From an uncultured Flavobacteriaceae bacterium (GTDB taxonomy: Bacteria; Bacteroidota; Bacteroidia; Flavobacteriales; Flavobacteriaceae), in assembly GCA_937923515.1 (NCBI GenBank), contig CALDUF010000026.1:25144-89143 (forward strand): a stretch of 64,000 bases of DNA, read 5' to 3'. The notes under the pieces are model-generated. The model had not been told where the DNA came from, made no database searches, and saw only the letters and a list, made by a program, of their open reading frames with translations. Shown one piece after another: positions 1 through 9,854 of the stretch. Made by a program: the position numbers and the translations under genes. Every line of letters starts with the position of its first letter. Positions within the stretch are counted from its first letter, which is position 1.

Positions 1-551
1 TAGCAGGACACCATTATAAGCTAGATTTACCTTATTTTGTATTAGCCACACAAAACCCAATTGAGCAAGAAGGGACGTATCCGTTACCAGAAGCTCAATT
101 AGATCGATTTATGTTTGCCATTAACTTAGAATACCCTTCGTTTGCAGAAGAAGTGCAAGTAGTTAAAGCAACAACTAATGACGAAAAAGTAAACGTTAAT
201 GCGCTTTTTACTTCAAAAGAAATTTTAGAATACCAACACGTTATAAGACGCATACCTGTTGCTGATAATGTTATTGAATACGCTGTATCTATGGTAGGTA
301 AAACCAGACCAAATAGTGATGCTGCGCCAGATATTGTAAAGCAATATATAGATTGGGGTGCAGGCCCTAGAGCATCACAAAACTTAATTTTAGCTGCAAA
401 AACGCATGCTGTTATAAATGGTAAGTTTTCTCCAGACAACGAAGATGTTCAGGCAGTAGCCACAAGTGTGTTAAGACACCGTATTATTAAAAACTATAAA
501 GCTGAAGCTGAAGGTGTTTCAGAAAAACAGATTATAAAGAGTCTGTTTTAG
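1..551 (+). CDS. MoxR-family AAA+ ATPase, C-terminal part (5' truncated by window edge)
   Basis: The reading frame is open from base 3 and ends with TAG at 549-551; the start lies outside the window. The first visible residues contain the MoxR signature ATQNPIEQEGTYPLPEAQLD followed by RFMF, the sensor-1/arginine-finger part of the AAA+_3 module. An alpha-helical lid follows, with the typical GAGPRASQNLILAAK segment at about 350-405. MoxR ATPases act as chaperones that mature or insert metal cofactors into other proteins, often with neighbouring VWA-domain partners, which are not visible here. About 182 residues of a usual ~320-330 are present. The family call is firm; the specific client is unknown. 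Confidence 0.93.
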   Translation, partial: AGHHYKLDLPYFVLATQNPIEQEGTYPLPEAQLDRFMFAINLEYPSFAEEVQVVKATTNDEKVNVNALFTSKEILEYQHVIRRIPVADNVIEYAVSMVGKTRPNSDAAPDIVKQYIDWGAGPRASQNLILAAKTHAVINGKFSPDNEDVQAVATSVLRHRIIKNYKAEAEGVSEKQIIKSLF

Positions 552-590
552 TAGATAAGAATACTTTGGTATAGAAATTCTTAAAATATA

Positions 591-2270
591 TTATTCTTTT
601 ACTTTTAAAGATTTAAACCCATCCTTTATTTCGTTAGTTCTTAGTTGTGGTACATAACGATAATATGTCTTAATATACGCAACTTGTTGTTTGTTAACGC
701 AGGGTAAATTGCCATTTCCTGTACCCCAAAAAAATACATTTGCACCTGGTGAATTATAACTAAAACCATGTGTTGTTTCTTTTGAAAAAGAAGTTGAGGT
801 TTTTGTGTTTCCCTCTGGAATAACACTGTTTTTAATCTTAAAATTGCTTAAAGACATGGCAAAATCGTTAGAGGTAAAGGTGTTTAAATTTATAGGAATA
901 AAAACAGGAATAGCGCTTAATGCGAGTGAGACATAAATTAGAATTACACCAAATTTTCGCGATTTAAATACACTAACAAATAGGAGAAGTGAAAGTATTA
1001 CAATAAAAATAAAAAAGAAACGGTATTGGGGAGAATTCAACCAAACTATTACAAACTGCAAAATAGCTAATAGGTAAATAATAAGTAGTGGTTGTTTGTT
1101 TTTGCTTTTAAAAATTAAAAGCGGAAATACTATTAATAATAACAAAAACAGTTTGTTAAATAATCCGTGAAGTTTTGGAATCTGCAACCAATATTTAAAC
1201 GTTTCAATAAAGCTAAAATGCGACACATTACTATTGTTCATACCAGACTGGTAAGTGCCTGTTTGGTATAGCTTTATTAATTCTGAAGGTAATTTCCAAT
1301 CTACCGACAAAACATCAAAACTTGATGTTGGATAAAGCAAATAGCCAGAAATAACGGCGTTCTTCAATAAAAATAAACCTAGCACCAAAACGCTAAGCAT
1401 AATATATTGCCCAATATGTACTTTTAATATTTTAAAATTTTTGATGAAGAGTAAAAAAATCAAAAAGGCAAATACAACCATAGTAACTTTTACAAAACAC
1501 AAAAAGAGCACAATACTAAAAAGAATATTAAATGTTGAAGCCGAAAGATGCGAATGGTGCAAGAGGTATTTGTAAATTACATAAGGTGCCAATAAAAAAA
1601 TGATTAAATCTGGTGAAGGCGCATTTACAAATTGCATAAAAAACAGACTGAAGCTAAGTACTAGTCCTAAAAAGTAATCTTGTGAATTTGTAGCCCTACT
1701 TATTTTCTCAACAAATAAAAATCCCATCACTACAAATACAAACCCATTAATATCATTTAAAATGTTAGAAATAAAAGGAAAATTAAACCCAGCTTGAAGT
1801 GCATGCCATGAAGAATTTTGCCCCAAAAACAAATGTAAATTTGCGAGTCCTTTTACGTAACCAAAGGTGTTAATCCACTTTATGGTTTGTATGTAATACG
1901 ACTCATTATCAATTAAATACGGTTTAGTGGCGCTTTGTGCTAACACTACTAAAAAAAGTAACGCGTATAAAAGTTTATAGTGAATTTTAAATGCTTTAAA
2001 CGCATGTAATAGCGCATTTAAATACTGTACAATTTCTTTTTTATAAATAACAGCCAGTATACAATTCAATATTAAAATAATACTGTAAAATTCAATATGT
2101 ATTCTAATAAAAAAAGCAGCTATACAGGTAATGAGTGTGTAAAGAAAAAGCCCTAAAATTAGATGTATTGCTAAATGGCAGGTTTTAATCTTAAAAAACC
2201 GTTTAAAAACAAAACCTAAATTAAGGCAAGTTAACGCAATATATATCCAGCTTAAAGCTATTAAAAGCAT
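591..2270 (-). CDS. Polytopic membrane protein of unknown function (LIC_10190-like)
   Basis: A 559-residue protein with roughly a dozen hydrophobic segments spread over residues 1-450 and a soluble C-terminal tail of about 100 residues. The overall look (many TM helices with a long loop carrying the polar segment IDNESYYIQTIKWINTFGYV at about residue 120) resembles the bacterial LIC_10190-type membrane proteins and, more loosely, GT-C-like membrane glycosyltransferases. I see no catalytic signature that decides a function. It is convergent with the MoxR gene and divergent from aconitase, so it is probably transcribed alone. The start is the ATG at 2268-2270. The family assignment is from memory of its appearance, not from a search. 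Confidence 0.75.
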   Translation of the reverse strand: MLLIALSWIYIALTCLNLGFVFKRFFKIKTCHLAIHLILGLFLYTLITCIAAFFIRIHIEFYSIILILNCILAVIYKKEIVQYLNALLHAFKAFKIHYKLLYALLFLVVLAQSATKPYLIDNESYYIQTIKWINTFGYVKGLANLHLFLGQNSSWHALQAGFNFPFISNILNDINGFVFVVMGFLFVEKISRATNSQDYFLGLVLSFSLFFMQFVNAPSPDLIIFLLAPYVIYKYLLHHSHLSASTFNILFSIVLFLCFVKVTMVVFAFLIFLLFIKNFKILKVHIGQYIMLSVLVLGLFLLKNAVISGYLLYPTSSFDVLSVDWKLPSELIKLYQTGTYQSGMNNSNVSHFSFIETFKYWLQIPKLHGLFNKLFLLLLIVFPLLIFKSKNKQPLLIIYLLAILQFVIVWLNSPQYRFFFIFIVILSLLLFVSVFKSRKFGVILIYVSLALSAIPVFIPINLNTFTSNDFAMSLSNFKIKNSVIPEGNTKTSTSFSKETTHGFSYNSPGANVFFWGTGNGNLPCVNKQQVAYIKTYYRYVPQLRTNEIKDGFKSLKVKE

Positions 2271-2448
2271 GTAGTTATTTAGGTTTGTTTCAAAGGTATT
2301 GATAAATAATAAATCTTAAATTATTAATTCGTTAGAAATAAGGCCATATATCTAAATAAAATAAAATCATTTGTTCTATAAATGCAACAATAATAATTAG
2401 GTATAAATACCTGATTTTAAAGTGGCGTTTATTTTTAAATCTTTGCAT

Positions 2449-2456
2449 TAATTTTG
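2449..2456 (+). promoter_or_regulatory. Possible Bacteroidota -7 element upstream of aconitase
   Basis: TAATTTTG matches the Bacteroidota -7 consensus TAnnTTTG and lies about 50 nt upstream of the aconitase ATG. No clear -33 TTTG sits at the usual 19-21 nt spacing, so this is only a candidate. Confidence 0.3.
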
Positions 2457-2506
2457 TAATTTGCAAGACTGTAAAAAAACACTAAATAAACCTTAAAAAA
2501 TTTTAT

Positions 2507-4774
2507 ATGGCATTTGACATTGACATGATAAAAGGAGTGTACTCCAAAATGGCTGAGAACGTTGATAAAGCGCGCGAAGTTGTTGGAAAGCCACTTACGC
2601 TTTCTGAAAAAATATTATATAATCATTTGTGGGATGGTAATCCAACCAAGGCTTTTGCACGAGGTAAAGATTATGTTGATTTTGCTCCAGATAGAATTGC
2701 ATGTCAAGATGCTACAGCACAAATGGCACTATTGCAGTTTATGCAAGCAGGCAAAACTAAAGTTGCTGTGCCAACTACGGTGCATTGCGACCACTTAATT
2801 CAAGCTAAAGAAGGTGCTGCAACCGATTTAAAACACGCTAACAATGTAAGTAGCGAGGTATTTAATTTTTTAGAGTCAGTATCAAATAAATACGGTATTG
2901 GGTTTTGGAAACCTGGTGCAGGTATTATCCATCAGGTAGTTTTAGAAAACTATGCCTTTCCTGGAGGTATGATGATAGGTACCGATTCTCACACTGTAAA
3001 TGCAGGCGGTTTAGGTATGGTTGCTATTGGTGTAGGTGGTGCAGATGCTGTTGATGTTATGGCAGGTATGGCTTGGGAATTAAAATTTCCAAAATTAATA
3101 GGCGTGAAGTTAACAGGTAAATTATCTGGTTGGACAGCGCCAAAAGATGTAATTTTAAAAGTAGCCGAAATTCTAACTGTAAAAGGCGGAACGGGTGCTA
3201 TTGTAGAATATTTTGGTCCTGGTGCAACAGCAATGTCTTGTACAGGAAAAGGAACAATTTGTAATATGGGTGCTGAAATTGGGGCAACCACATCTACATT
3301 TGGGTATGATGATTCTATGGAGCGTTATTTACGTGCTACCGATAGAGAAGATGTAGCTGAAGCTGCAAACCAAGTAAAAGCGCACTTAACTGCAGATCCT
3401 GAAGTATACCAAAATCCAGAGCAGTATTTTGATCAAGTTATTGAAATTAACTTATCAGAATTAGGGCCATTATTAAACGGACCGTTTACGCCAGATCTAT
3501 CTACTGAAGTAGGCACAGATATGACCAATAAGGCAAAAGCTAATGATTGGCCAATAAAAGTAGAATGGGGTTTAATAGGGTCTTGTACCAACTCCTCTTA
3601 CGAAGATTTATCGAGAGCGTCATCAATTGCGCAACAAGCCTTAGATAAAGGTTTAAAAATGAAAGCTGAATTAGGAATTAATCCAGGTTCAGAACAAGTA
3701 CGTTTTACTGCAGAACGCGATGGTATTTTAGGTATTTTTGAAAACTTAGATGCTAAAATTTTCACCAATGCTTGCGGACCATGTATTGGGCAATGGGCTC
3801 GTTATTCAGATCCTAAAAACGCACCAAAAAATAGTATTGTACACTCGTTTAATAGAAACTTTGCAAAACGTGCCGATGGTAATCCAAACACGCACGCCTT
3901 TGTAGCATCACCAGAGTTAACTGCAGCAATTGCTATTGCAGGGCGTTTAGATTTTAATCCGTTAAAGGATACCTTAATTAACGAAAACGGCGAAGAAGTT
4001 AAATTCGATGAACCAACAGGCTGGGAATTACCACCAAAAGGTTTCGCTGTAGACGATAATGGTTACTTAGCACCAGAAGCAGACGGAAGTCATGTAAACG
4101 TAGTAGTAAATGACGATTCAGAGCGTTTACAACTTTTAACACCATTTACGCCGTTAGGAGAAACTATTACAGGCGCTAAACTATTAATAAAAGCCTTTGG
4201 TAAATGTACTACCGATCATATCTCTATGGCTGGCCCATGGTTACGTTATAGAGGGCATTTAGATAATATTGCAAACAATACATTAATTGGAGCAGTAAAT
4301 GCATTCAACAAAAAAACCAACTTCGTTAAAAACCAATTAACAGGAGATTATGGTGGCGTACCAGATGTACAACGCGCTTATAAAAAAGAAGGTATTAAAA
4401 CTGTTGTAGTGGGCGATCATAATTATGGTGAAGGCTCATCAAGAGAGCATGCAGCAATGCAACCACGCCATTTAGGAGTGGCCGCTGTAATTGTAAAGTC
4501 GTTTGCTCGTATCCACGAAACAAACCTTAAAAAACAAGGGATGTTAGGCTTAACTTTTGCTAACGAGGCAGATTACGATTTAATTCAAGAAGACGATACT
4601 TTTAACTTCACAGATTTAAACGAATTTGCACCAGATAAACAATTAACGCTAGAAGTGGTACATGCTGATGGTAGTAAAGATGTTATAAAGCTAAACCACA
4701 CGTATAACGATGCACAAATTGCATGGTATAACGAAGGTTCTGCACTTAATTTAATTAAGAAGCAAAACGCTTAA
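2507..4774 (+). CDS. acn: Aconitate hydratase (mitochondrial-type, AcnA family)
   Basis: Catalyses reversible citrate-isocitrate isomerisation in the TCA cycle through a [4Fe-4S] cluster. The 755-residue length matches mitochondrial-type aconitases rather than the ~890-residue AcnA or AcnB of E. coli. The cluster ligands are visible as Cys360 ([10 protein letters not shown]) and Cys423/Cys426 (CGPCIGQW). The substrate-binding motif DSHTVNAGG and the C-terminal swivel domain with [16 protein letters not shown] are present. The start is the ATG at 2507, and the N-terminus [12 protein letters not shown] is typical of the family. The gene stands alone and is followed by a strong intrinsic terminator. 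Confidence 0.97.
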   Translation: MAFDIDMIKGVYSKMAENVDKAREVVGKPLTLSEKILYNHLWDGNPTKAFARGKDYVDFAPDRIACQDATAQMALLQFMQAGKTKVAVPTTVHCDHLIQAKEGAATDLKHANNVSSEVFNFLESVSNKYGIGFWKPGAGIIHQVVLENYAFPGGMMIGTDSHTVNAGGLGMVAIGVGGADAVDVMAGMAWELKFPKLIGVKLTGKLSGWTAPKDVILKVAEILTVKGGTGAIVEYFGPGATAMSCTGKGTICNMGAEIGATTSTFGYDDSMERYLRATDREDVAEAANQVKAHLTADPEVYQNPEQYFDQVIEINLSELGPLLNGPFTPDLSTEVGTDMTNKAKANDWPIKVEWGLIGSCTNSSYEDLSRASSIAQQALDKGLKMKAELGINPGSEQVRFTAERDGILGIFENLDAKIFTNACGPCIGQWARYSDPKNAPKNSIVHSFNRNFAKRADGNPNTHAFVASPELTAAIAIAGRLDFNPLKDTLINENGEEVKFDEPTGWELPPKGFAVDDNGYLAPEADGSHVNVVVNDDSERLQLLTPFTPLGETITGAKLLIKAFGKCTTDHISMAGPWLRYRGHLDNIANNTLIGAVNAFNKKTNFVKNQLTGDYGGVPDVQRAYKKEGIKTVVVGDHNYGEGSSREHAAMQPRHLGVAAVIVKSFARIHETNLKKQGMLGLTFANEADYDLIQEDDTFNFTDLNEFAPDKQLTLEVVHADGSKDVIKLNHTYNDAQIAWYNEGSALNLIKKQNA

Positions 4775-4793
4775 ATTTAAAACATATATATTG

Positions 4794-4825
4794 AAAAAAT
4801 CCAGTCTGTAAAGGCTGGATTTTTT
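4794..4825 (+). terminator. Rho-independent terminator after aconitase
   Basis: A perfect 11-bp inverted repeat (4794-4804 with 4815-4825) around a 10-nt loop. The 3' arm ends in six T, 19 nt downstream of the aconitase stop codon. Confidence 0.85.
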
Positions 4826-4980
4826 AGTTTAAGATAATGTTACGTCCTTAACGCAGATACGTTTGCTGATAGCGTACTAGATTATACGTTGTTTTATTTT
4901 TTAGGGAGGTGCATTAAACGGTTTAGTGTGAGATTTAGTTGTATAATTAAGCATTAATGTTAGCAAGTAAATTACAGATA

Positions 4981-5025
4981 GAAAGTCCGCAAGCACTTTC
5001 GTGAGAAAGCCATTACTAGCAATGG
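4981..5025. repeat. Cluster of small overlapping hairpins downstream of the PIN toxin
   Basis: GAAAGT (4981-4986) pairs with ACTTTC (4995-5000), and CTTTC (4996-5000) can alternatively pair with GAAAG (5005-5009). A separate hairpin CCATT/AATGG occupies 5010-5025. The stretch lies directly downstream of the toxin stop codon. The remaining bases from 4826 to 4980 hold no gene that I can see. Confidence 0.45.
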
Positions 5026-5038
5026 ACGATACGCAGTG

Positions 5039-5464
5039 TTAGCCACTGGCTTCTTTTCCTTTAAGATAAGACTCGGGTGTTAAAATAGCTAATTCGCTGT
5101 GTTTAAAATCTTTTATATTTCGAGTAATAATCACCTTGATATTACCGTGTTCCACTGCTGAAAAGTTCTGTAATGCATCCTCGAAATCTTTAAAGTTTGA
5201 ATTTAGTGAGTTCAGCACCACATTTTTTTTCATTTCTGTTACGTCAATTATATTCAGAAGTTGATTTAATTTATCAATAACAACTTCGTGTTTAGCAACC
5301 TTTCTCAACAAATAATAGGTGTTTGCTATTATCACAGGTGTTGTAAATCCTTCAATTTTTTTTTCTTTGCATAGATGTAATACTTTGGCGATATGGTTTG
5401 AAAAAGGAACTCTATCAAAGAAGAAATCTAGTAAAACGTCTGTATTAAAAAGTACTCTGTCCAT
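5039..5464 (-). CDS. PIN-domain toxin (PIN_3 type, VapC-like)
   Basis: A 141-residue single-domain protein. The N-terminal VLFNTDVLLDFFFDR is the first beta strand and helix of a PIN nuclease. Further acidic residues typical of the metal site lie in NFKDFEDALQ (about residues 90-100) and ITRNIKDF (about 113-120). PIN toxins are Mg-dependent RNases that cut tRNA, rRNA or mRNA. The start ATG (5462-5464) overlaps the stop of the upstream antitoxin by one base (TAATG), so the two are translationally coupled. The partner and gene order are typical of type II toxin-antitoxin pairs in Bacteroidota. The RNA target cannot be deduced. Confidence 0.88.
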   Translation of the reverse strand: MDRVLFNTDVLLDFFFDRVPFSNHIAKVLHLCKEKKIEGFTTPVIIANTYYLLRKVAKHEVVIDKLNQLLNIIDVTEMKKNVVLNSLNSNFKDFEDALQNFSAVEHGNIKVIITRNIKDFKHSELAILTPESYLKGKEASG

Positions 5465-5712
5465 TACAAATACTTTTTTTCTAATCGTTTTCCAAGTTCC
5501 TTTTTGTAGTCAGAGTTTTTAGGCAATTTAAATGCTCCTTTTAGAGATTCTATCATTGGGTCTAATTCGTTTTCAGTATTTGAATCCTTATTTGTGAGAT
5601 GTTTTAAATAATTTTCGATGATATCAGACAAACTACGATTTTTACTCTTGGCGTATTTCTTAGCGCTTTCTATTATATCACGCTCAATCGTTAAAGTTAA
5701 TTTTGTGTTCAT
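5464..5712 (-). CDS. DUF6364-type ribbon-helix-helix antitoxin
   Basis: An 82-residue protein beginning MNTKLTLTIERDIIESAKKY, with a short beta strand followed by two helices (KKYAKSKNRSLSDIIENYL), the ribbon-helix-helix layout of DUF6364/RHH antitoxins. The C-terminal half (residues ~45-82, rich in K and E) would wrap the toxin. It is first in a two-gene operon with the PIN toxin. Such antitoxins normally autorepress their own promoter, which would lie in 5713-5800. I saw no clear operator there. Confidence 0.85.
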   Translation of the reverse strand: MNTKLTLTIERDIIESAKKYAKSKNRSLSDIIENYLKHLTNKDSNTENELDPMIESLKGAFKLPKNSDYKKELGKRLEKKYL

Positions 5713-5996
5713 TCATTTTCTATTTAACATCAAAGATGAGAAATAAAACCATAATACGTGATTTTTTAATTATTTTACACGTGTATTTGTGCTTATGGTT
5801 AATGAGTTCACTGATATGCGCCGATGTGTAATACTTCGATAAACTCAGCACAAATAGATTATATGTGCAGTTATACGAATTTAGCCGAAGTTTTCTACGA
5901 AGTCAAGTTTTAAAAGCATAAACGCAACACCTATATTTACATAAATTACAACATTTTAAAAACATCAAAATTGTATTTTTGAAAAAACTTCACAGC

Positions 5997-6770
5997 ATGA
6001 ATTCTAGAGAAAAGCAGTTAAAGGCGTTTGATAGGTTGTTAACCATTATGGATGAGCTACGCGCCCAATGCCCGTGGGACAAAAAGCAAACCATGGAAAC
6101 CTTGCGACATCTTACCATTGAGGAAACTTACGAATTGGGAGACGCTATTTTAGACAACAATTTAGAAGAGGTTAAAAAAGAGTTGGGCGACGTACTGCTG
6201 CATATTGTATTTTACTCTAAAATAGGAAGCGAAACCCAAGACTTTGATATTGCCGATGTTTGCAACAGTATTTGCGAAAAACTTATTAATAGACACCCAC
6301 ATATTTATGGAGATGTAACTGTTGAAAATGAAGCTGATGTAAAGCGTAATTGGGAAAACCTAAAGCTTAAAGAAGGTAAAACTAGTGTGCTTGAAGGTGT
6401 GCCTAAAAGCCTGCCTGCTTTGGTTAAAGCCAACAGAATTCAAGAAAAAGTTGCAGGTGTAGGTTTTGATTGGGAACACCCAGAACAAGTTTGGGAAAAA
6501 GTACAAGAAGAACTTAATGAACTTAATGATGAGATTAAAACAGGAACACCTGATAGGATAGAAAGCGAATTTGGAGACGTTTTATTCTCTATGATAAACT
6601 ATGCAAGGTTTTTAAATATTAATCCAGAAAACGCTCTAGAACGTACCAATAAAAAATTCACCAAACGCTTTAAATACCTTGAGGAACGTGCAAAAGCCTT
6701 AAATAAACCATTGGCAGATATGACACTTGCTGAAATGGATGTGTTTTGGGAAGCAGCTAAAAAACTGTAG
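5997..6770 (+). CDS. mazG: Nucleoside triphosphate pyrophosphohydrolase MazG
   Basis: Hydrolyses (d)NTPs to the monophosphate plus pyrophosphate, a house-cleaning activity that also lowers (p)ppGpp in some species. Two tandem MazG modules are visible: the first has CPWDKKQTMETLRHLTIEETYE (residues ~22-43) and the metal-binding EEVKKELGDVLLHI. The second covers residues ~150-245 with VQEELNELNDEI and SEFGDVLFSMINYARF. I chose the ATG at 5997 (MNSREKQLKAFDRLL, 257 aa), which matches the usual N-terminus. A TTG at 5979 would add six residues with no family support. A thioredoxin gene follows 11 nt later on the same strand. Confidence 0.94.
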   Translation: MNSREKQLKAFDRLLTIMDELRAQCPWDKKQTMETLRHLTIEETYELGDAILDNNLEEVKKELGDVLLHIVFYSKIGSETQDFDIADVCNSICEKLINRHPHIYGDVTVENEADVKRNWENLKLKEGKTSVLEGVPKSLPALVKANRIQEKVAGVGFDWEHPEQVWEKVQEELNELNDEIKTGTPDRIESEFGDVLFSMINYARFLNINPENALERTNKKFTKRFKYLEERAKALNKPLADMTLAEMDVFWEAAKKL

Positions 6771-6781
6771 CAACGGCAATT

Positions 6782-7342
6782 ATGAAATTTAAAAAAGCAC
6801 ATTTTAAAAACCTTATATTTTTAGCAATGGCGGCATTGTTAATAATACCGCAAACACGTTTACCTATACAAGTATTTATCAATAAAGGGTTAGCCTTATT
6901 TGCACCAGCAACTATAGATGTTGAGGCCCAAAAAAAGTTAAATGCTATGGATTGGGTGTTACTAAGCAATACAGGAGAAACTCTAAATTTTAAAGCTACT
7001 AGAGGTAAAGTGGTTTTTGTAAACTTTTGGGCAACATGGTGCCCACCATGTATCGCAGAGTTACCAAGTATGCAGAAACTTTACGATGATTATAAGGATA
7101 CTATTGAATTTGTTTTTATTTCGGATGAGCAACAAAACGCTGTAAACCAATTTTTAACTAAAAATGGGTACACCATAAAAGTATATGCACCAACTACGCC
7201 TTACCCTGAAGTTTTTAATATCAGTAGTATTCCACGTACGTTTTTAATTGATACAAATGGTAATGTGGTTATAGATAAAACTGGGGCTGCCAATTGGAAT
7301 AGTGCTACAGTTAGAGAAACTATTGATGGTTTGCTTAAGTAA
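6782..7342 (+). CDS. Membrane-anchored thioredoxin-like protein (TlpA/ResA family)
   Basis: A 186-residue protein with an N-terminal hydrophobic segment (about residues 9-25) and a thioredoxin fold from about residue 55. The redox motif WATWCPPCIAEL carries the CPPC active site, and the cis-proline loop is SSIPRTFLID. The domain probably faces the periplasm and acts as a thiol-disulfide reductase, for example in cytochrome c maturation. It follows mazG by 11 nt, so they are probably co-transcribed, and it is convergent with the crt operon. The exact client is unknown. Confidence 0.9.
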   Translation: MKFKKAHFKNLIFLAMAALLIIPQTRLPIQVFINKGLALFAPATIDVEAQKKLNAMDWVLLSNTGETLNFKATRGKVVFVNFWATWCPPCIAELPSMQKLYDDYKDTIEFVFISDEQQNAVNQFLTKNGYTIKVYAPTTPYPEVFNISSIPRTFLIDTNGNVVIDKTGAANWNSATVRETIDGLLK

Positions 7343-7404
7343 AAACGATAGGTTTAAACTAAGTTTGCTGTTAAACACTATAGATTGAATAGCAGTAAAC
7401 GTGT

Positions 7405-8544
7405 TTATAAAGTCTTAAAAAATGCCTTTATAAAACGCCATGAAAAAAGTGAGAACATAATTTTTAGTTCTTCAAAAAAAGTGGATTCTTCATCTAAAAA
7501 TCGAAACATCGTATCGCTACTATTTTTAGCATAAAACTGCTCGAATAGCCATTCGCCTTTATCATTTTCATCTTGTAATACTTTTAAAAACACCTTGTCA
7601 TAAAACTTATATTTCTTTTGAAATAACCCAGTTGATGGTATTTTACGCCGTTTGATATTAGTAATAATTTTTGCAACCTTTTTCTCGGTATGTTTAAACG
7701 AATAGCCTGTTGAGGGTTTTACCCAACCGCCGCCAGTACCAATTTTAGTAAGGTTTTGAGAATTAAACGCATCAAAAGCAAAGGTAGTCATTGGTATATT
7801 ACCTTGTTCAGATTCTAAAATTTGGTAATCGCCGATATTTAAATACGCCTTAATATATTTTTTAATAAACGCATCATATACCGATGTTTCAACAATAGTT
7901 TCAGTAAAGTATGTAAACTCAACTAAAGCTTCATGTTTTGAAAATGGTAATACGTATGTAAATGTAGTTTGCGCACCATCTTTTAAGCGGTAATCCATCA
8001 TGGTGACAGTGTTATCGTTAAAAGCTTCAGTTTTAGTTTTTATCACAATACCTTTAAAATGCTGATTGATATTTATGCTTTTAGTATCAGAATAAAATTC
8101 GGAAGGAATTCTACTATCAAAAATATGAGTACAGGTGTAATTATTTTTAGAAGTGGTGACGCTAGGTTTATCTGTATTAATAGTTTCAACGCTGTCTATA
8201 ATAAAATAGAAATTGCTGTGTTTTTTTAATTCTGATTTGGCATAATTATAAAAGTCAATTGCTTTTACAGATTTGTAAGTATAAGGTGAAAGCTTAAGCT
8301 CTATTGTTTTTTTTGTAGTGATTACATTTGCTTTTTCCCAAGAAGCATAGGGCAAATTTTTCCACAGTGAAGGATTTTTTTCCCAAAAGCTCCAAGTTTT
8401 ATCGTTTGTGTTTTTTGAAGAAGAATCAATTAAGGCAATGTGTTTGTCTTTAAAAAACGCATCGGCTGCCATTTTAAGTGCCAGCTGTAATCCTGCTAAA
8501 CCATTTCCAATAATGATATAGTCGAAATGGAAACGCTCTGCCAT
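7405..8544 (-). CDS. crtY: Lycopene beta-cyclase CrtY
   Basis: Converts lycopene to beta-carotene by cyclising both ends. It is a 379-residue flavoprotein with the N-terminal dinucleotide-binding motif IIIGNGLAGLQLALKM and the conserved lycopene cyclase segments DKTWSFWE and GGGWVKPSTGYSF. It is the last gene of the operon crtI-crtB-crtZ-crtY, 6 nt after crtZ. The start is the ATG at 8542-8544. CrtY plus CrtZ point to zeaxanthin as the end product. No ketolase (crtW) or GGPP synthase gene is in this cluster. Confidence 0.94.
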   Translation of the reverse strand: MAERFHFDYIIIGNGLAGLQLALKMAADAFFKDKHIALIDSSSKNTNDKTWSFWEKNPSLWKNLPYASWEKANVITTKKTIELKLSPYTYKSVKAIDFYNYAKSELKKHSNFYFIIDSVETINTDKPSVTTSKNNYTCTHIFDSRIPSEFYSDTKSININQHFKGIVIKTKTEAFNDNTVTMMDYRLKDGAQTTFTYVLPFSKHEALVEFTYFTETIVETSVYDAFIKKYIKAYLNIGDYQILESEQGNIPMTTFAFDAFNSQNLTKIGTGGGWVKPSTGYSFKHTEKKVAKIITNIKRRKIPSTGLFQKKYKFYDKVFLKVLQDENDKGEWLFEQFYAKNSSDTMFRFLDEESTFFEELKIMFSLFSWRFIKAFFKTL

Positions 8545-8550
8545 TCTGTA

Positions 8551-9003
8551 TTATTTCTTTTTGAAGTATTTAAAAGGTACTACTAGCATACCAAAGCATT
8601 CGCCGTCGCCTTTTCCTAAATGTTTATGGTGAATTTTATGCGCTCTTCGCACACCATGAGCATACCAATTGTTGGCGTTTCTAAACAGTTTAAATCGCTG
8701 ATGAATAAAAATATCGTGCACAAAAAAGTAAGATACACCGTAAGCGAAAATGCCTAAACCTATAGGTAAACCTTGCCAAAAACTGGTGTTTTTCCATAGT
8801 AGAAAGAAACCAATACTTACTACAGCGTAAAAAATAAAAAACGCATCATTACGCTCAAACCAACTATCATGATCTTTATGGTGGTGGTCTTTATGTAAGC
8901 TCCATAAAAACCCGTGCATCACATATTTATGGGTAAACCATGCCATAAATTCCATAAAAAAGTAGGTGCCTAAAAATACAAGTATCCAGTAAAACGTTTG
9001 CAT
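8551..9003 (-). CDS. crtZ: Beta-carotene hydroxylase CrtZ
   Basis: A di-iron membrane hydroxylase that adds 3- and 3'-hydroxyl groups to beta-carotene, giving cryptoxanthin and zeaxanthin. The 150-residue protein has TM segments and the histidine clusters of the fatty-acid hydroxylase/CrtZ family: HKYVMHG, HKDHHH, HDIFIHQRF and HKIHHKHLG. Length and motif spacing fit bacterial CrtZ. It lies 9 nt after crtB and 6 nt before crtY. Confidence 0.95.
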   Translation of the reverse strand: MQTFYWILVFLGTYFFMEFMAWFTHKYVMHGFLWSLHKDHHHKDHDSWFERNDAFFIFYAVVSIGFFLLWKNTSFWQGLPIGLGIFAYGVSYFFVHDIFIHQRFKLFRNANNWYAHGVRRAHKIHHKHLGKGDGECFGMLVVPFKYFKKK

Positions 9004-9012
9004 CTTAAATAA

Positions 9013-9852
9013 TTACATTAAATTTAATTGATATTTTACATAACTGCGCATAAGTAGCTCAATCTTTTTGGGATTTGATACTCTAATACGCGTGTCTTTA
9101 ATTTGTAGTGCTGGTGTTTTTTTGAGTTTCTTTAAAAGCTGGCTATAATAGCGATACGCCATAAAAACACCAAATTTAGCTTCCATTGGTAATTTTTGAA
9201 TACCAATTAAGCCTTTTTCAAAATCGTTTTCTATATCGTCAATAATTTGTTGCTTAGAATGTTCGTCTAAATTATCCAAATCTATATTAGGAAAGTAGCT
9301 TCTGTTTAACTCATTAAAATCTGCTTTTAAATCTCTCAAAAAGTTTACCTTTTGAAATGCAGAACCTAAAGACATTGCGCTGTTTTTAAGTTCGTTATAC
9401 TTTTCTTCGTCGCCTTTTACAAACACTTTTAAACACATAAGCCCAACCACATCTGCGGAGCCATAAATATAAGCTTTGTATTCCTCATCTGATAAATAAT
9501 CATTTTTAGATAAATCTAATCGCATACTTTTCATAAACGCATCCACCATACTTTTATCAATATTATATTCATGATAAGTATGTTGAAAAGCATTTAAAAT
9601 AGGGTTTAAACTTATTTTGTCTTGTAATGCGTTTTCCAAATCTTGTGTAAAACGTTCAAATAATTCTTCTTTATTGAAGTCGTGAAACGAATCAACAATT
9701 TCATCTGCAAATCTTACAAATCCATAGATATTATAAATGTGCATTCGTATAGAGTTAGATAACATTTTTGTGGCTAACGAAAACGATGTGCTGTAACTTT
9801 TTGTTACTACCTTACTACAACTGTAGGAAACGGAATCGAATAATGCTTTCAT
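9013..9852 (-). CDS. crtB: Phytoene synthase CrtB
   Basis: Condenses two geranylgeranyl diphosphates into phytoene, the first committed carotenoid step. A 279-residue all-helical trans-prenyltransferase. It has the first aspartate-rich motif in FVRFADEIVDSF, the YIYGSADVVGLMC segment, and the second Asp motif in KVNFLRDLKADFNELNRSYFP. The start ATG is at 9850-9852, leaving two bases after the crtI stop, so the two are tightly coupled. Confidence 0.96.
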   Translation of the reverse strand: MKALFDSVSYSCSKVVTKSYSTSFSLATKMLSNSIRMHIYNIYGFVRFADEIVDSFHDFNKEELFERFTQDLENALQDKISLNPILNAFQHTYHEYNIDKSMVDAFMKSMRLDLSKNDYLSDEEYKAYIYGSADVVGLMCLKVFVKGDEEKYNELKNSAMSLGSAFQKVNFLRDLKADFNELNRSYFPNIDLDNLDEHSKQQIIDDIENDFEKGLIGIQKLPMEAKFGVFMAYRYYSQLLKKLKKTPALQIKDTRIRVSNPKKIELLMRSYVKYQLNLM

Positions 9853-9854
9853 TT

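Noticed and set aside
4850..5041. Integron attC site next to the toxin-antitoxin pair
   Set aside because: The right end GTTAGCC resembles an R' box, but it deviates from GTTRRRY and no matching RYYYAAC partner with paired inner boxes was found; no integrase is in the window.
5979..5996. TTG start for MazG
   Set aside because: Adds six residues without family support; the ATG at 5997 gives the typical MNSREKQLKAF start.
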